Shown here one piece after another: positions 1 to 6,134 of a stretch of 11,110 bases of DNA (position 1 is its first letter; each line of letters starts with the position of its first letter). Made by a program: the position numbers and the translations under genes. The DNA is from Bacillota bacterium (lineage in GTDB: Bacteria; Bacillota; Sulfobacillia; Sulfobacillales; Sulfobacillaceae). The stretch is from positions 1 through 11,110 of the forward strand of contig JAMDDZ010000152.1 of the NCBI GenBank assembly GCA_023488565.1, in the 5' to 3' direction. Below the pieces are notes generated by a model. It did not search any database. It was not told where the DNA came from and saw only the letters and a program-made list of their open reading frames with translations.

Positions 1-2
1 AG

Positions 3-395
3 TCAGGTAAAACCGTACCTTCTCGCCTGCGCCTATGGCTCTGGTCCTCCGCGGCCGTCTATGTCTCCCTGTCGACCGCATATTTACTGCCCCGGTCCGC
101 CTATACCGATCTTACCGCCGCCTCCAGCTTTTTCAGTTTAGCCAACTGGGTATTAATTTTAGGAGCATTTTTGCGATGGACCCAATCGGACGACAAACAT
201 CGCTCTGTCTCGTCGCTGGTTTTTGGCGGACGAGTCGGGGCGATATTAACGCTTGCGCTTTTGTTGGCACTAACCATTCAAAGTATCCGACTTCCGGCAT
301 TAAGACCAGGTTTTTGGGCCTTTTTAGCCATCTGCGGTGTAGTTACCTTAGGATTCCTCGTGACCCGGCGTCAGCGAACAGTAAAAACCCGATAA
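3..395 (+). CDS. C-terminal part of a multi-spanning membrane protein (5' end outside window)
   Basis: The frame beginning at base 3 is open from the left edge to a TAA at 393-395, giving 130 visible residues and no stop, so the gene starts upstream of the window. Visible residues form about four hydrophobic segments, roughly 11-29, 42-58, 77-95 and 103-120. They are separated by short polar loops (for example RWTQSDDKHR near 59-67), and the tail is strongly basic (TRRQRTVKTR). This is the pattern of an integral membrane protein with a positively charged, probably cytoplasmic, C-terminus. I do not recognise the family. The overlapping frame from base 35 is arginine- and serine-rich without a protein-like pattern and is taken as a shadow. 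The gene converges on the desaturase gene, with 11 bp between the stop codons. Confidence 0.6.
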   Translation, partial: SGKTVPSRLRLWLWSSAAVYVSLSTAYLLPRSAYTDLTAASSFFSLANWVLILGAFLRWTQSDDKHRSVSSLVFGGRVGAILTLALLLALTIQSIRLPALRPGFWAFLAICGVVTLGFLVTRRQRTVKTR

Positions 396-405
396 GCAAT
401 CGGTT
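385..405 (-). terminator. Probable Rho-independent terminator of the desaturase gene
   Basis: On the minus strand, directly after the TAG of the desaturase gene, AACCGAT (399-405) pairs with ATCGG(G)TT (385-393) across a 5-nt loop with one bulged G, and the run TTTTT falls on the 3' side. It lies inside the last codons of the convergent membrane gene. The stem is short, so the call is moderate. Confidence 0.5.
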
Positions 406-406
406 G

Positions 407-1279
407 CTATAGAGCGGGCACGGTGGTATAGGCAATTATGTGACGAAGGCGGGCCAAATGTTTATCCAGCGCAATGCGGGCCTCGCGTGTAGCCGATGAC
501 GTCTCGTGTTCCAATACGCCCCAAAATTCCAATACAATTCTGAGCACTTGATCATAATATGCCGCGATGCCATATCCAGCGTGGCTGCCAATGACTTTAA
601 TGCGGCGCCGAAAATCTGGCATCCCAAAGCCCGGCATCACAAATTTCGGAATGACGCGGCACACCGTTGCCAGGCGGCCTGGATCCTCTTCAATATAAGC
701 TTTGGTGGCATCTCGGTAAAACGTGTAGTGTAAGGTTTCATCTTTAGCCAAAGCTCGCAATATGTGGGCCAAGGCACTATCATGCCTGTCTACGGCCCGG
801 GCCAGATTTAAATAAAACACACGGGTGGCGAGTTCTTGCAAGCTAGTGTACACCATTAAGGCGAAGGGATCGTCGGTTTCCCGGTGCCAACCTGATTCCA
901 GTACACTTTTCCGCACGGCATCCCGAGCATCAGGATCTCCGTTGCGGCTCAACAAGAGATACACATCGAGGATACGCGCATGCTGATCTTCTTCACGTGT
1001 CCATGTATGCACAAATTGCTTCAATGCCGACGGTCCCTGATCAAACACAGTAGTTAAGCCATGGGTGAACCATGGCAAGTTGACCTCTGTCAACATGGCC
1101 GTTTCCACTGCCAAAGTTAGTTCCGGCGACAGGGTGCCTTGATCTGGAGCCCACGGATGATCCATAAAATTACGTCCACGTTCCCATGGCAACAGTCGAT
1201 GATATCCCCAATCAATGCGGGTAGCCAGAGATCGGTGCCTTTGATACAGGGTATCGAGTGTTTCGCTCAGAATGTTCAC
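407..1279 (-). CDS. Acyl-ACP desaturase, soluble diiron (plant/mycobacterial DesA type)
   Basis: The 290-aa product belongs to the soluble fatty-acid desaturase family (ferritin-like four-helix diiron enzymes), which insert a double bond into acyl chains bound to acyl carrier protein using O2 and reduced ferredoxin. All six expected iron ligands are visible, counted from the chosen start: E65 (in TEVNLP), E97 and H100 (REEDQH), E149 (SLQEL), E181 and H184 (KDETLH). The early segment DWGYHRLLPWERGRNF matches the 'W..DY.PW..G.NF' region of mycobacterial DesA proteins. I chose GTG at 1277-1279 because an AGAGGGG-like ribosome site lies 12 nt upstream and the protein then begins at the usual family position. 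An upstream TTG at 1376-1378 would add 33 residues with no family resemblance. The gene stands apart from the block to its right, so it probably has its own promoter within 1280-1380; I could not fix one. The family is certain; chain length and double-bond position are not. Confidence 0.88.
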   Translation of the reverse strand: MNILSETLDTLYQRHRSLATRIDWGYHRLLPWERGRNFMDHPWAPDQGTLSPELTLAVETAMLTEVNLPWFTHGLTTVFDQGPSALKQFVHTWTREEDQHARILDVYLLLSRNGDPDARDAVRKSVLESGWHRETDDPFALMVYTSLQELATRVFYLNLARAVDRHDSALAHILRALAKDETLHYTFYRDATKAYIEEDPGRLATVCRVIPKFVMPGFGMPDFRRRIKVIGSHAGYGIAAYYDQVLRIVLEFWGVLEHETSSATREARIALDKHLARLRHIIAYTTVPAL

Positions 1280-1389
1280 GGGTCGTCTTGGCCCCTCTCT
1301 TTTGTCTAACCCTAGCCTAACACATTCCCTAAGAAAATACCTGCCGGAGAACTTTGGCACGAAGCCGCCAATTATCAATTAAGAGCATA

Positions 1390-1431
1390 AAAGCAACCTC
1401 GTCGCGCCATCCAATGACGAAGGCTGCGACG
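1390..1431 (-). terminator. Possible terminator after pepA
   Basis: CGTCGC-GCC (1400-1408) can pair with GGC-T-GCGACG (1422-1431), a 9-bp stem with one bulge and a 13-nt loop. On the minus strand it is followed, after about 7 nt, by TTTTA. The position, 25 nt past the pepA stop, fits the end of the long minus-strand block. The delayed U-run makes it weak. Confidence 0.35.
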
Positions 1432-1455
1432 AAGTCACTTAAAGAATATGCAGAG

Positions 1456-2925
1456 CTATGCCATGAGTTCCGCGAGTGCGGCAAAGGTCCTCACCATCAC
1501 CCCAGTCGGACCGAATTTGGCATTGAGCGGGCCTGCTTTGGTCCATGCGGTTCCGGCAATGTCTAGATGGGCAAAGGGAACATCGCCTGCAAACTCACTA
1601 ATGATCATGCCTCCGGTAATAGTGCCAGCATCCCGTCCTGGAGAGTTTTTGATGTCAGCCACATCTGATTCGTAGAGTTTTCGATATTCGGGGTAGATGG
1701 GCAAGCGCCACACGCGTTCCCCTTCGGCGTTCGCCGCCGTTTCGACTTGACTTGCCAGCGCGTCATCTGTCGCGACCAAAGCGGTAGCCTCATGTCCCAA
1801 AACGATAATGGCAGCACCAGTAAGGGTAGAAGTTTCAACAATCCAGTCGACCCCGAGGTGTGCTGCGTAGCTCACCCCATCAGCCAGCACCACACGGCCT
1901 TCGGCGTCCGTATTGGTCACCTCGATGGTCTTGCCGTTGAACGCTGTCACCACGTCACCAGGTTTGTATGAAGACCCCGAGGGCATGTTCTGGGCAATGG
2001 CCATGATGCCCACCACGTTAATTGGGGGCCGCAGTTGGGCAATGGCCGTCATGGCTCCCAAAACAGCACCAGCACCCAACATGTCATATTTCATTTCTTC
2101 CATGCCAGCCGGGGGTTTTAAGCTAATGCCGCCTGAGTCAAAGGTAATACCTTTGCCTACCAAACCCAGTGTCTTATCGCCACCACCCTGATACCTCATC
2201 ACCACCAAACGCGGGGGATAAACGCTGCCGCTGCCGACTCCAAGCAAGGCACCCATCTTCAGCTCTGCTAATTTGACCTCATCAAACACTTCCACATCAA
2301 ATCCATACGTCTTCCCGGCCTCTACAGCCGCCTCCGCCAGTTTTTGCGGATACAATTCGTTGGAGGGACGGGAACCGAGTTCTCGCGTAAGATTTTGCGC
2401 ATTGGCCAAAATCTTTCCGCGCTGCATGCCGGCTTCACACTCTTTTTGATCCGAAAAACCCAATAGCGTAATTTTTGTGAGAGCTTCATCCTTTTGCCGA
2501 GGTTTTTGATGGTAGCCGGAAAACCGCCAACTCGCCAACGCTGCCCCTTCGGATACGGCTGCGGCCAGCGCTTGAGATTCCCCCAACCAGCTCGGCACAC
2601 AATAGGCCAGATGACGAATTTTCGCCTTTTGAGCTACACCAGCCGCCTGTCCCGCCGCTTGCCGAAGACTGCCCATGGTAGGTTTCTCTCCCAATCCCAC
2701 GGCAATAACTCGCTTCGCCGACAATCGCCCAAACGTCAGCGTCATCCAAGTCTTGTCCACCCGAGGTTTAAACTCACCGCGTTCTAAGGCTGCGGCCAAA
2801 GCCCCGTCCAATCGTTCGTCGACAGCACGTAACGATGGGTCAAACGGTTCTCCTTCGGAAACAAATACGACCAAGGCATCCGCCTGTATTTCCGTCGCCC
2901 TCACCGACTGCCACTCAAACTGCAT
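1456..2925 (-). CDS. pepA: Leucyl aminopeptidase, peptidase family M17
   Basis: The 489-aa cytosolic enzyme removes N-terminal residues from peptides using two metal ions and forms hexamers in known members. The N-terminal domain (about 1-170) is the variable macro-like domain and the C-terminal half is catalytic. Metal and catalytic residues are all present (numbered from the chosen start): K258 and D263 in VGKGITFDSGG, K270 in SLKP, D281 in MKYDM, D340, E342 and R344 in NTDAEGR. Length is normal for the family. AAGGAGG (2933-2939) lies 7 nt before ATG 2923-2925 and 4 nt before the adjacent ATG 2926-2928; either could be used, and I prefer the former. A frame extension to 2970 runs into the upstream dipeptidase gene. 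That gene stops 17 nt upstream, so the two peptidases are almost certainly one transcript and would act in sequence on peptides. Confidence 0.95.
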   Translation of the reverse strand: MQFEWQSVRATEIQADALVVFVSEGEPFDPSLRAVDERLDGALAAALERGEFKPRVDKTWMTLTFGRLSAKRVIAVGLGEKPTMGSLRQAAGQAAGVAQKAKIRHLAYCVPSWLGESQALAAAVSEGAALASWRFSGYHQKPRQKDEALTKITLLGFSDQKECEAGMQRGKILANAQNLTRELGSRPSNELYPQKLAEAAVEAGKTYGFDVEVFDEVKLAELKMGALLGVGSGSVYPPRLVVMRYQGGGDKTLGLVGKGITFDSGGISLKPPAGMEEMKYDMLGAGAVLGAMTAIAQLRPPINVVGIMAIAQNMPSGSSYKPGDVVTAFNGKTIEVTNTDAEGRVVLADGVSYAAHLGVDWIVETSTLTGAAIIVLGHEATALVATDDALASQVETAANAEGERVWRLPIYPEYRKLYESDVADIKNSPGRDAGTITGGMIISEFAGDVPFAHLDIAGTAWTKAGPLNAKFGPTGVMVRTFAALAELMA

Positions 2926-2932
2926 CATGAAG

Positions 2933-2939
2933 CCTCCTT
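2933..2939 (-). promoter_or_regulatory. Ribosome binding site of pepA
   Basis: AAGGAGG on the minus strand sits in the 17-nt gap between the dipeptidase stop and pepA. It rules out the longer in-frame start at 2970 and leaves a choice only between the tandem ATGs at 2926-2928 and 2923-2925. Confidence 0.8.
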
Positions 2940-2942
2940 TGT

Positions 2943-3923
2943 CTACCCTTGGTTCTGTTCTGCAGCCCAATAGGTTCTGAGAAACCGAACATAGTTCCCG
3001 CCTAATATGTTTTCCACGTCGTCGTCGGCAATTCCTCGGTCACTCATCCGGTCCGCCAGTTTAGGCAATTGGGTCACATCTTCCAATCCCGGCACCGGGT
3101 TTTCCACTCCGTCAAAATCCGAGCCCACGCCAAGATGTAGGGCGTTCCCAACAATGTCCATCGCATAAAGCATGTGATCCACAACCCGATCCAAGTCCTG
3201 GTTGCCCCCAAGAAAATCACGGACGAAAGTAATGCCTTGTACCCCTCCTTGGCTGGCAACAGCACGTATTTGTGCGTCAGAAAGGTTACGCGGATGCGAA
3301 GCCAGTTCCCGGCAGTTGGAGTGACTGGCAATTGCCGGACGGGACTGTATCTCCATCACATCCCAAAACGAGGCTTCAGAAAGATGGGAGACGTCCAGTA
3401 TAATCCCGACACGTTCCATTTCCCCAATAATCGCCCGACCGCTTTTACTGACGCCTCCCCCTCCCGGATCTTCACCCGCGCCATCAGCCAGGGCATTGCG
3501 TTCATTCCAAGTCAAACTCATTAAGCGGACGCCGAGACGGTGAAAAATGCGCACCAGTCCCGGGTCGGTTCCCAAGGCTTCCGCTCCTTCCACAGAAATA
3601 ATCGCCCCGAGATGATCAGACCCTAAGGCCGCCTCTAACGACGGTCCATCAGTAATCACTGTCAGACTGTCCGCGTTAGCTTCGGCTTCTTGCCAAAACC
3701 GATCAAAGAATTGCAATTGTCGACTTAACGCCCGTTCCGGTTTATATTCTGGCTCAATCCAACAAGAAAAGCATTGAATCGTTAAACCGGCTTCACGAGC
3801 TCTCACGATATCAAGTTGTCCGCTGTCGCTCCTTTGGCCAAGGCGACGGCGTCCGTACACCACATCCAGCATGCTGTCCGCATGGGTATCAACCACGGGA
3901 AGTACATGTCCACGCCATAACAT
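2943..3923 (-). CDS. Membrane dipeptidase (renal dipeptidase) family M19
   Basis: The 326-aa product is a zinc-dependent dipeptidase of the amidohydrolase superfamily; members hydrolyse dipeptides, often including those with D-residues. Expected ligands are all visible: H14 and D16 (VDTHAD near the N-terminus), bridging E112 (SVEGAEAL), H180 (LDVSHLSE), H201 and H210 (ASHSNCREL...SHPRN), and D269 (GSDFDG). No signal peptide is seen, so it is probably cytoplasmic despite the family name. The start is ATG 3921-3923 with GAAGGAG 8 nt upstream. It lies between ymdB (53 nt upstream) and pepA (17 nt downstream). Together with pepA it suggests complete breakdown of short peptides, possibly including peptidoglycan-derived ones. 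The family is secure; the natural substrate is not known. Confidence 0.93.
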   Translation of the reverse strand: MLWRGHVLPVVDTHADSMLDVVYGRRRLGQRSDSGQLDIVRAREAGLTIQCFSCWIEPEYKPERALSRQLQFFDRFWQEAEANADSLTVITDGPSLEAALGSDHLGAIISVEGAEALGTDPGLVRIFHRLGVRLMSLTWNERNALADGAGEDPGGGGVSKSGRAIIGEMERVGIILDVSHLSEASFWDVMEIQSRPAIASHSNCRELASHPRNLSDAQIRAVASQGGVQGITFVRDFLGGNQDLDRVVDHMLYAMDIVGNALHLGVGSDFDGVENPVPGLEDVTQLPKLADRMSDRGIADDDVENILGGNYVRFLRTYWAAEQNQG

Positions 3924-3954
3924 CAGGTCGGCTCCTTCAAAAAGTTGTCCATAA

Positions 3955-3978
3955 AATTAGGCATCGATTACCCTAATT
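3955..3978 (-). terminator. Hairpin after ymdB, possible partial terminator or processing site
   Basis: AATTAGG (3972-3978 read on the minus strand) and CCTAATT (3955-3961) form a perfect 7-bp inverted repeat with a 10-nt loop, followed by TTA. It overlaps the TAA of ymdB and lies in the 53-nt gap before the dipeptidase ribosome site. The AT-rich stem and short U-run argue for attenuation or RNA processing rather than full termination. Confidence 0.35.
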
Positions 3979-4759
3979 ACGGTTCGCGAAAAAACAGTCG
4001 TTGGATCTGTTGGGCCTGTCCGGTTTTTGGGTCAACTGCCACTTTCAGTGCACCAAACTGTCCTGGGCCTTGAGCCGTGTCGAATCGGACTGGCACTTGT
4101 CGGCGCAGTTTCTGTATCACCAGATCGGTTTTAACGCCGATAACCGAGTCGCGTGGGCCAGTCATGCCTAAGTCTGTGATAAACGCTGTACCCTGCGGCA
4201 AGATACGTTCGTCCGATGTCTGAACATGCGTATGGGTGCCGACCATAACACTGACCCTCCCGTCAAAACACCAGGCTAAAGCCGCCTTTTCCGACGTGGT
4301 TTCAGCGTGAAAGTCAACGACGACAATAGACACCTCAGGCGGCAGGCTATCGAGCACAATGTCCAAGGCTTCGAACGGATCCCCATATTGAAAAGGCATA
4401 AAAGCACGACCAGAGATATTTACCACAGCCACCGGGACTGATCCCGGGCTCGCTATCACATAGCCGCGCCCGGGAGTTCCAGCGGGCAAGTTCAGCGGTC
4501 GAAGCAGGTTAGGCACGTCATCAATAAACTCAAAAATCTCTTTCTTGTCAAAAATATGGTTCCCGGACGTCATGACATCAATCCCGGCAGCGAATAGCTC
4601 ATCCATTACCTCGTGCGTTAGGCCATTGCCCCCCGCGGCGTTTTCGCCATTGGCAATCACCATATCAATCGCGTGTTCCACTACCAGGCGAGGTAGATGG
4701 GTGGTGACCATTCGCCGCCCCGTTTTCCCCACAATATCGCCAATTAACAGAATTTGCAT
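3977..4759 (-). CDS. ymdB: YmdB family metallophosphoesterase (cyclic nucleotide phosphodiesterase)
   Basis: The 260-aa cytoplasmic protein matches the TIGR00282/YmdB family. The Bacillus subtilis member hydrolyses 2',3'-cAMP and related cyclic nucleotides and influences biofilm formation and motility. The dinuclear metal site is complete: D8 (IGDIVG), E39-N40 (NGENAAGG), N67-H68 (SGNHIFDKKE), H151 (DFHAE), H176 and H178 (VGTHTHVQTSDERILP). Spacing of these residues is nearly identical to the B. subtilis protein. ATG 4757-4759 begins the canonical MQILLIGD strand; a G-run (GGGGGG) 4 nt upstream is a poor ribosome site. A TTG at 4769-4771 would add four residues and is possible. It starts 14 nt after the stop of the 169-aa gene, suggesting coupling. 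In Bacillus, ymdB follows rny; here RNase Y is not adjacent. Confidence 0.95.
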   Translation of the reverse strand: MQILLIGDIVGKTGRRMVTTHLPRLVVEHAIDMVIANGENAAGGNGLTHEVMDELFAAGIDVMTSGNHIFDKKEIFEFIDDVPNLLRPLNLPAGTPGRGYVIASPGSVPVAVVNISGRAFMPFQYGDPFEALDIVLDSLPPEVSIVVVDFHAETTSEKAALAWCFDGRVSVMVGTHTHVQTSDERILPQGTAFITDLGMTGPRDSVIGVKTDLVIQKLRRQVPVRFDTAQGPGQFGALKVAVDPKTGQAQQIQRLFFREP

Positions 4760-4773
4760 GCGTCCCCCCAAGC

Positions 4774-5283
4774 CTAGGTGTTAAAGACCATGACTCGGCC
4801 CTCATCCCTCAAGGCCACGAGGCGTCCCGCGTCATCACGCTTTAGGGCTTCGAGCCCCGCCTGAATATTTTCTTCTTGAAGCATGAGGTCCTCTTCCAAA
4901 AGGTCATGAGAATCGGACATTAGGTCTTGCTCAAAAAGATCCCGCAAAATCTCAATGGCCATCCCGACTTCCTCTATGGATACCGTTTCAGTGTCGCGGA
5001 CCAATTCGATTTCTGTCGCCTGATCCATCACAACATGGGCCATGCGAATGGCGGTCAGTGGTCGTCGAGTGACTATGCGATACGTCTCTAACACTTCGGT
5101 CACCTGTGCTTCCACAGACTGAAATAAAGATTCCTCCAAACTTCGACGCAAGATAAAGGTGCAGCTTAGCGTACTGTCCTCCATATTATATTGGACACTG
5201 CTAATTTCCGGGTAACGCATCATGACAGCGATTAAGGTGCCTAGTCCACGAGTGCTGGATCCCCAACTGGCGGATGATAACAA
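4774..5283 (-). CDS. Unrecognised 169-aa protein upstream of ymdB
   Basis: I do not recognise this protein. It starts at TTG 5281-5283; AAGGAGG (5292-5298) lies 8 nt upstream, which makes the non-ATG start convincing. There is no signal peptide or membrane segment. Residues 1-80 look like an alpha/beta fold with alternating hydrophobic strands (ISSVQYNMEDSTLSCTFIL at 27-45) followed by an amphipathic helix (46-70). Residues 95-145 are very acidic and probably helical (EEVGMAIEILRDLFEQDL, then LLEEDLMLQEEN). The C-terminus ends in a short hydrophobic strand (GRVMVFNT). The acidic helix could be a protein-binding or metal-binding surface, but no known motif is seen. It has a candidate promoter of its own and sits 14 nt ahead of ymdB, occupying the recA-ymdB interval where rny lies in Bacillus. 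A role with YmdB is inference from position only. Confidence 0.8.
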   Translation of the reverse strand: MLSSASWGSSTRGLGTLIAVMMRYPEISSVQYNMEDSTLSCTFILRRSLEESLFQSVEAQVTEVLETYRIVTRRPLTAIRMAHVVMDQATEIELVRDTETVSIEEVGMAIEILRDLFEQDLMSDSHDLLEEDLMLQEENIQAGLEALKRDDAGRLVALRDEGRVMVFNT

Positions 5284-5291
5284 GTGCGCCG

Positions 5292-5298
5292 CCTCCTT
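5292..5298 (-). promoter_or_regulatory. Strong ribosome binding site deciding a TTG start
   Basis: AAGGAGG on the minus strand, inside the purine-rich run AGGAAGGAGGCGG, lies 8 nt before TTG 5281-5283. No ATG or GTG is found at a usable distance, so the rare TTG start of the 169-aa gene is well supported. Confidence 0.75.
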
Positions 5299-5321
5299 CC
5301 TAACGAATCACACCTTACGGT

Positions 5322-5349
5322 ATAGTACGCGAAAGATTCCCGATTCCAA
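5322..5349 (-). promoter_or_regulatory. Candidate vegetative promoter upstream of the 169-aa gene and ymdB
   Basis: On the minus strand TTGGAA (5344-5349), a 16-nt spacer and TACTAT (5322-5327) resemble a sigma-A promoter. It lies in the 90-nt gap after the ferredoxin gene and would give a leader of about 32 nt. It could make the 169-aa/ymdB/dipeptidase/pepA part partly independent of the recA part. Confidence 0.45.
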
Positions 5350-5373
5350 CCATTTGTCTCGCCAATTTCAGAA

Positions 5374-5664
5374 CTATAAAGCAGGTGGTTTCCATTTATG
5401 CGTGTTTTCCAGCTCACGGCCGGGATACAGCACATGAAATCGTTGTTCCAGTTCTGGAATTCCGTCGGGAATTGAGGTGTCTTTCACGCAAGATTCCACA
5501 GGGCAGACATCAGCGCATTGTTGCGTCTTATAAAATCCGTAACACTCGGTACAATGGTTAGGATCGATGACGTAGATATCATTGCCCTCGCTTATCGCGC
5601 CATTAGGACACTCTGGTTCACATGCCCCGCACGCGATACATTCCTCGATGATCTTTAGAGCCAT
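5374..5664 (-). CDS. YfhL/Alvin-type 2[4Fe-4S] ferredoxin
   Basis: The 96-aa soluble electron carrier has two cubane cluster motifs. The first is CIACGACEPECP (C9, C12, C15, C19). The second has C38, C41, C50 and C54, with eight residues between its second and third cysteines (CTECYGFYKTQQCADVCP), plus C59. The long insertion in the second motif and the roughly 35-residue C-terminal tail are marks of the Allochromatium vinosum-type/YfhL group of very low-potential ferredoxins. ATG 5662-5664 has AAAGGAG 8 nt upstream and overlaps the last 10 nt of recX, so translation is probably coupled. Its redox partner is not shown; the desaturase about 4 kb away needs a ferredoxin, but nothing links them beyond proximity. 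Its place behind recX is unusual. Confidence 0.93.
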   Translation of the reverse strand: MALKIIEECIACGACEPECPNGAISEGNDIYVIDPNHCTECYGFYKTQQCADVCPVESCVKDTSIPDGIPELEQRFHVLYPGRELENTHKWKPPAL

Positions 5665-6134
5665 GTGTCTTTCTCCTTTTCCGGCGATTCCTCAGTTGCC
5701 ATCACAACCCGAATAACCGAGGACGGAAACCCCTGTCGATCAAGATAACGAGCACAACGTGCCCGCTGTCGCGGATCTCTCATATCGTAACGTTCTTTGA
5801 TGGCCTCGGCAATTGCTAACCAATTTACGTCAACCGTTCCATCATTCCATGCAGCATCAATGATATCGCTGTCTATCCCTCGTTGCGCCAATTTGCGACG
5901 AATCACCAAAGGTCCAGAACGAGCCCGCTGCACGGCGAATGCAATGGTTTCACGTGCCACCCGCAGGTCATTGATAGCGCCTTCTGTCACCAGGTGCTGC
6001 ATCACAACATTTACCGTATCGGTTCCAAAATGCCGCTGAAGTAGTCGCCGACGCATTTCTTCGGCCGATAGGTCGCGCTGCGCCAGCAACCGCAAGGCAT
6101 AGAGATAGGCTTCCTTAGTCCCCGGTTGGTCCAC
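5655..6134 (-). CDS. recX: RecX regulatory protein (RecA modulator)
   Basis: The 159-aa protein binds RecA filaments in studied bacteria and modulates their activity. The sequence shows the typical RecX repeats of three-helix units: the first begins AYLYALRLLAQRDLSAEEM (about 9-27) with the basic continuation RRRLLQRHFG, the second contains ARETIAFAVQRARSGPLVIRRKLAQ-type helices (about 60-85), and the third covers 105-145 (AIKERYDMRDPRQRARCARYL). Length is near the family norm. The start is GTG 6132-6134, preceded by GGGAG about 6 nt upstream. It overlaps the recA 3' end by 20 nt and is itself overlapped 10 nt by the ferredoxin gene, so recA-recX-ferredoxin form a tightly packed unit in which RecX synthesis is probably coupled to RecA. 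Confidence 0.92.
   Translation of the reverse strand: MDQPGTKEAYLYALRLLAQRDLSAEEMRRRLLQRHFGTDTVNVVMQHLVTEGAINDLRVARETIAFAVQRARSGPLVIRRKLAQRGIDSDIIDAAWNDGTVDVNWLAIAEAIKERYDMRDPRQRARCARYLDRQGFPSSVIRVVMATEESPEKEKDTWL

Noticed and set aside
35..412. 125-aa open frame on the plus strand at the left edge
   Set aside because: It overlaps the frame from base 3, which has a clear membrane-protein pattern and runs open from the edge; this one has no recognisable features.
1280..1378. N-terminal extension of the desaturase to a TTG at 1376-1378
   Set aside because: The 33 extra residues do not resemble the family and a GTG at 1277-1279 has a purine-rich site and the right distance to the first conserved region.
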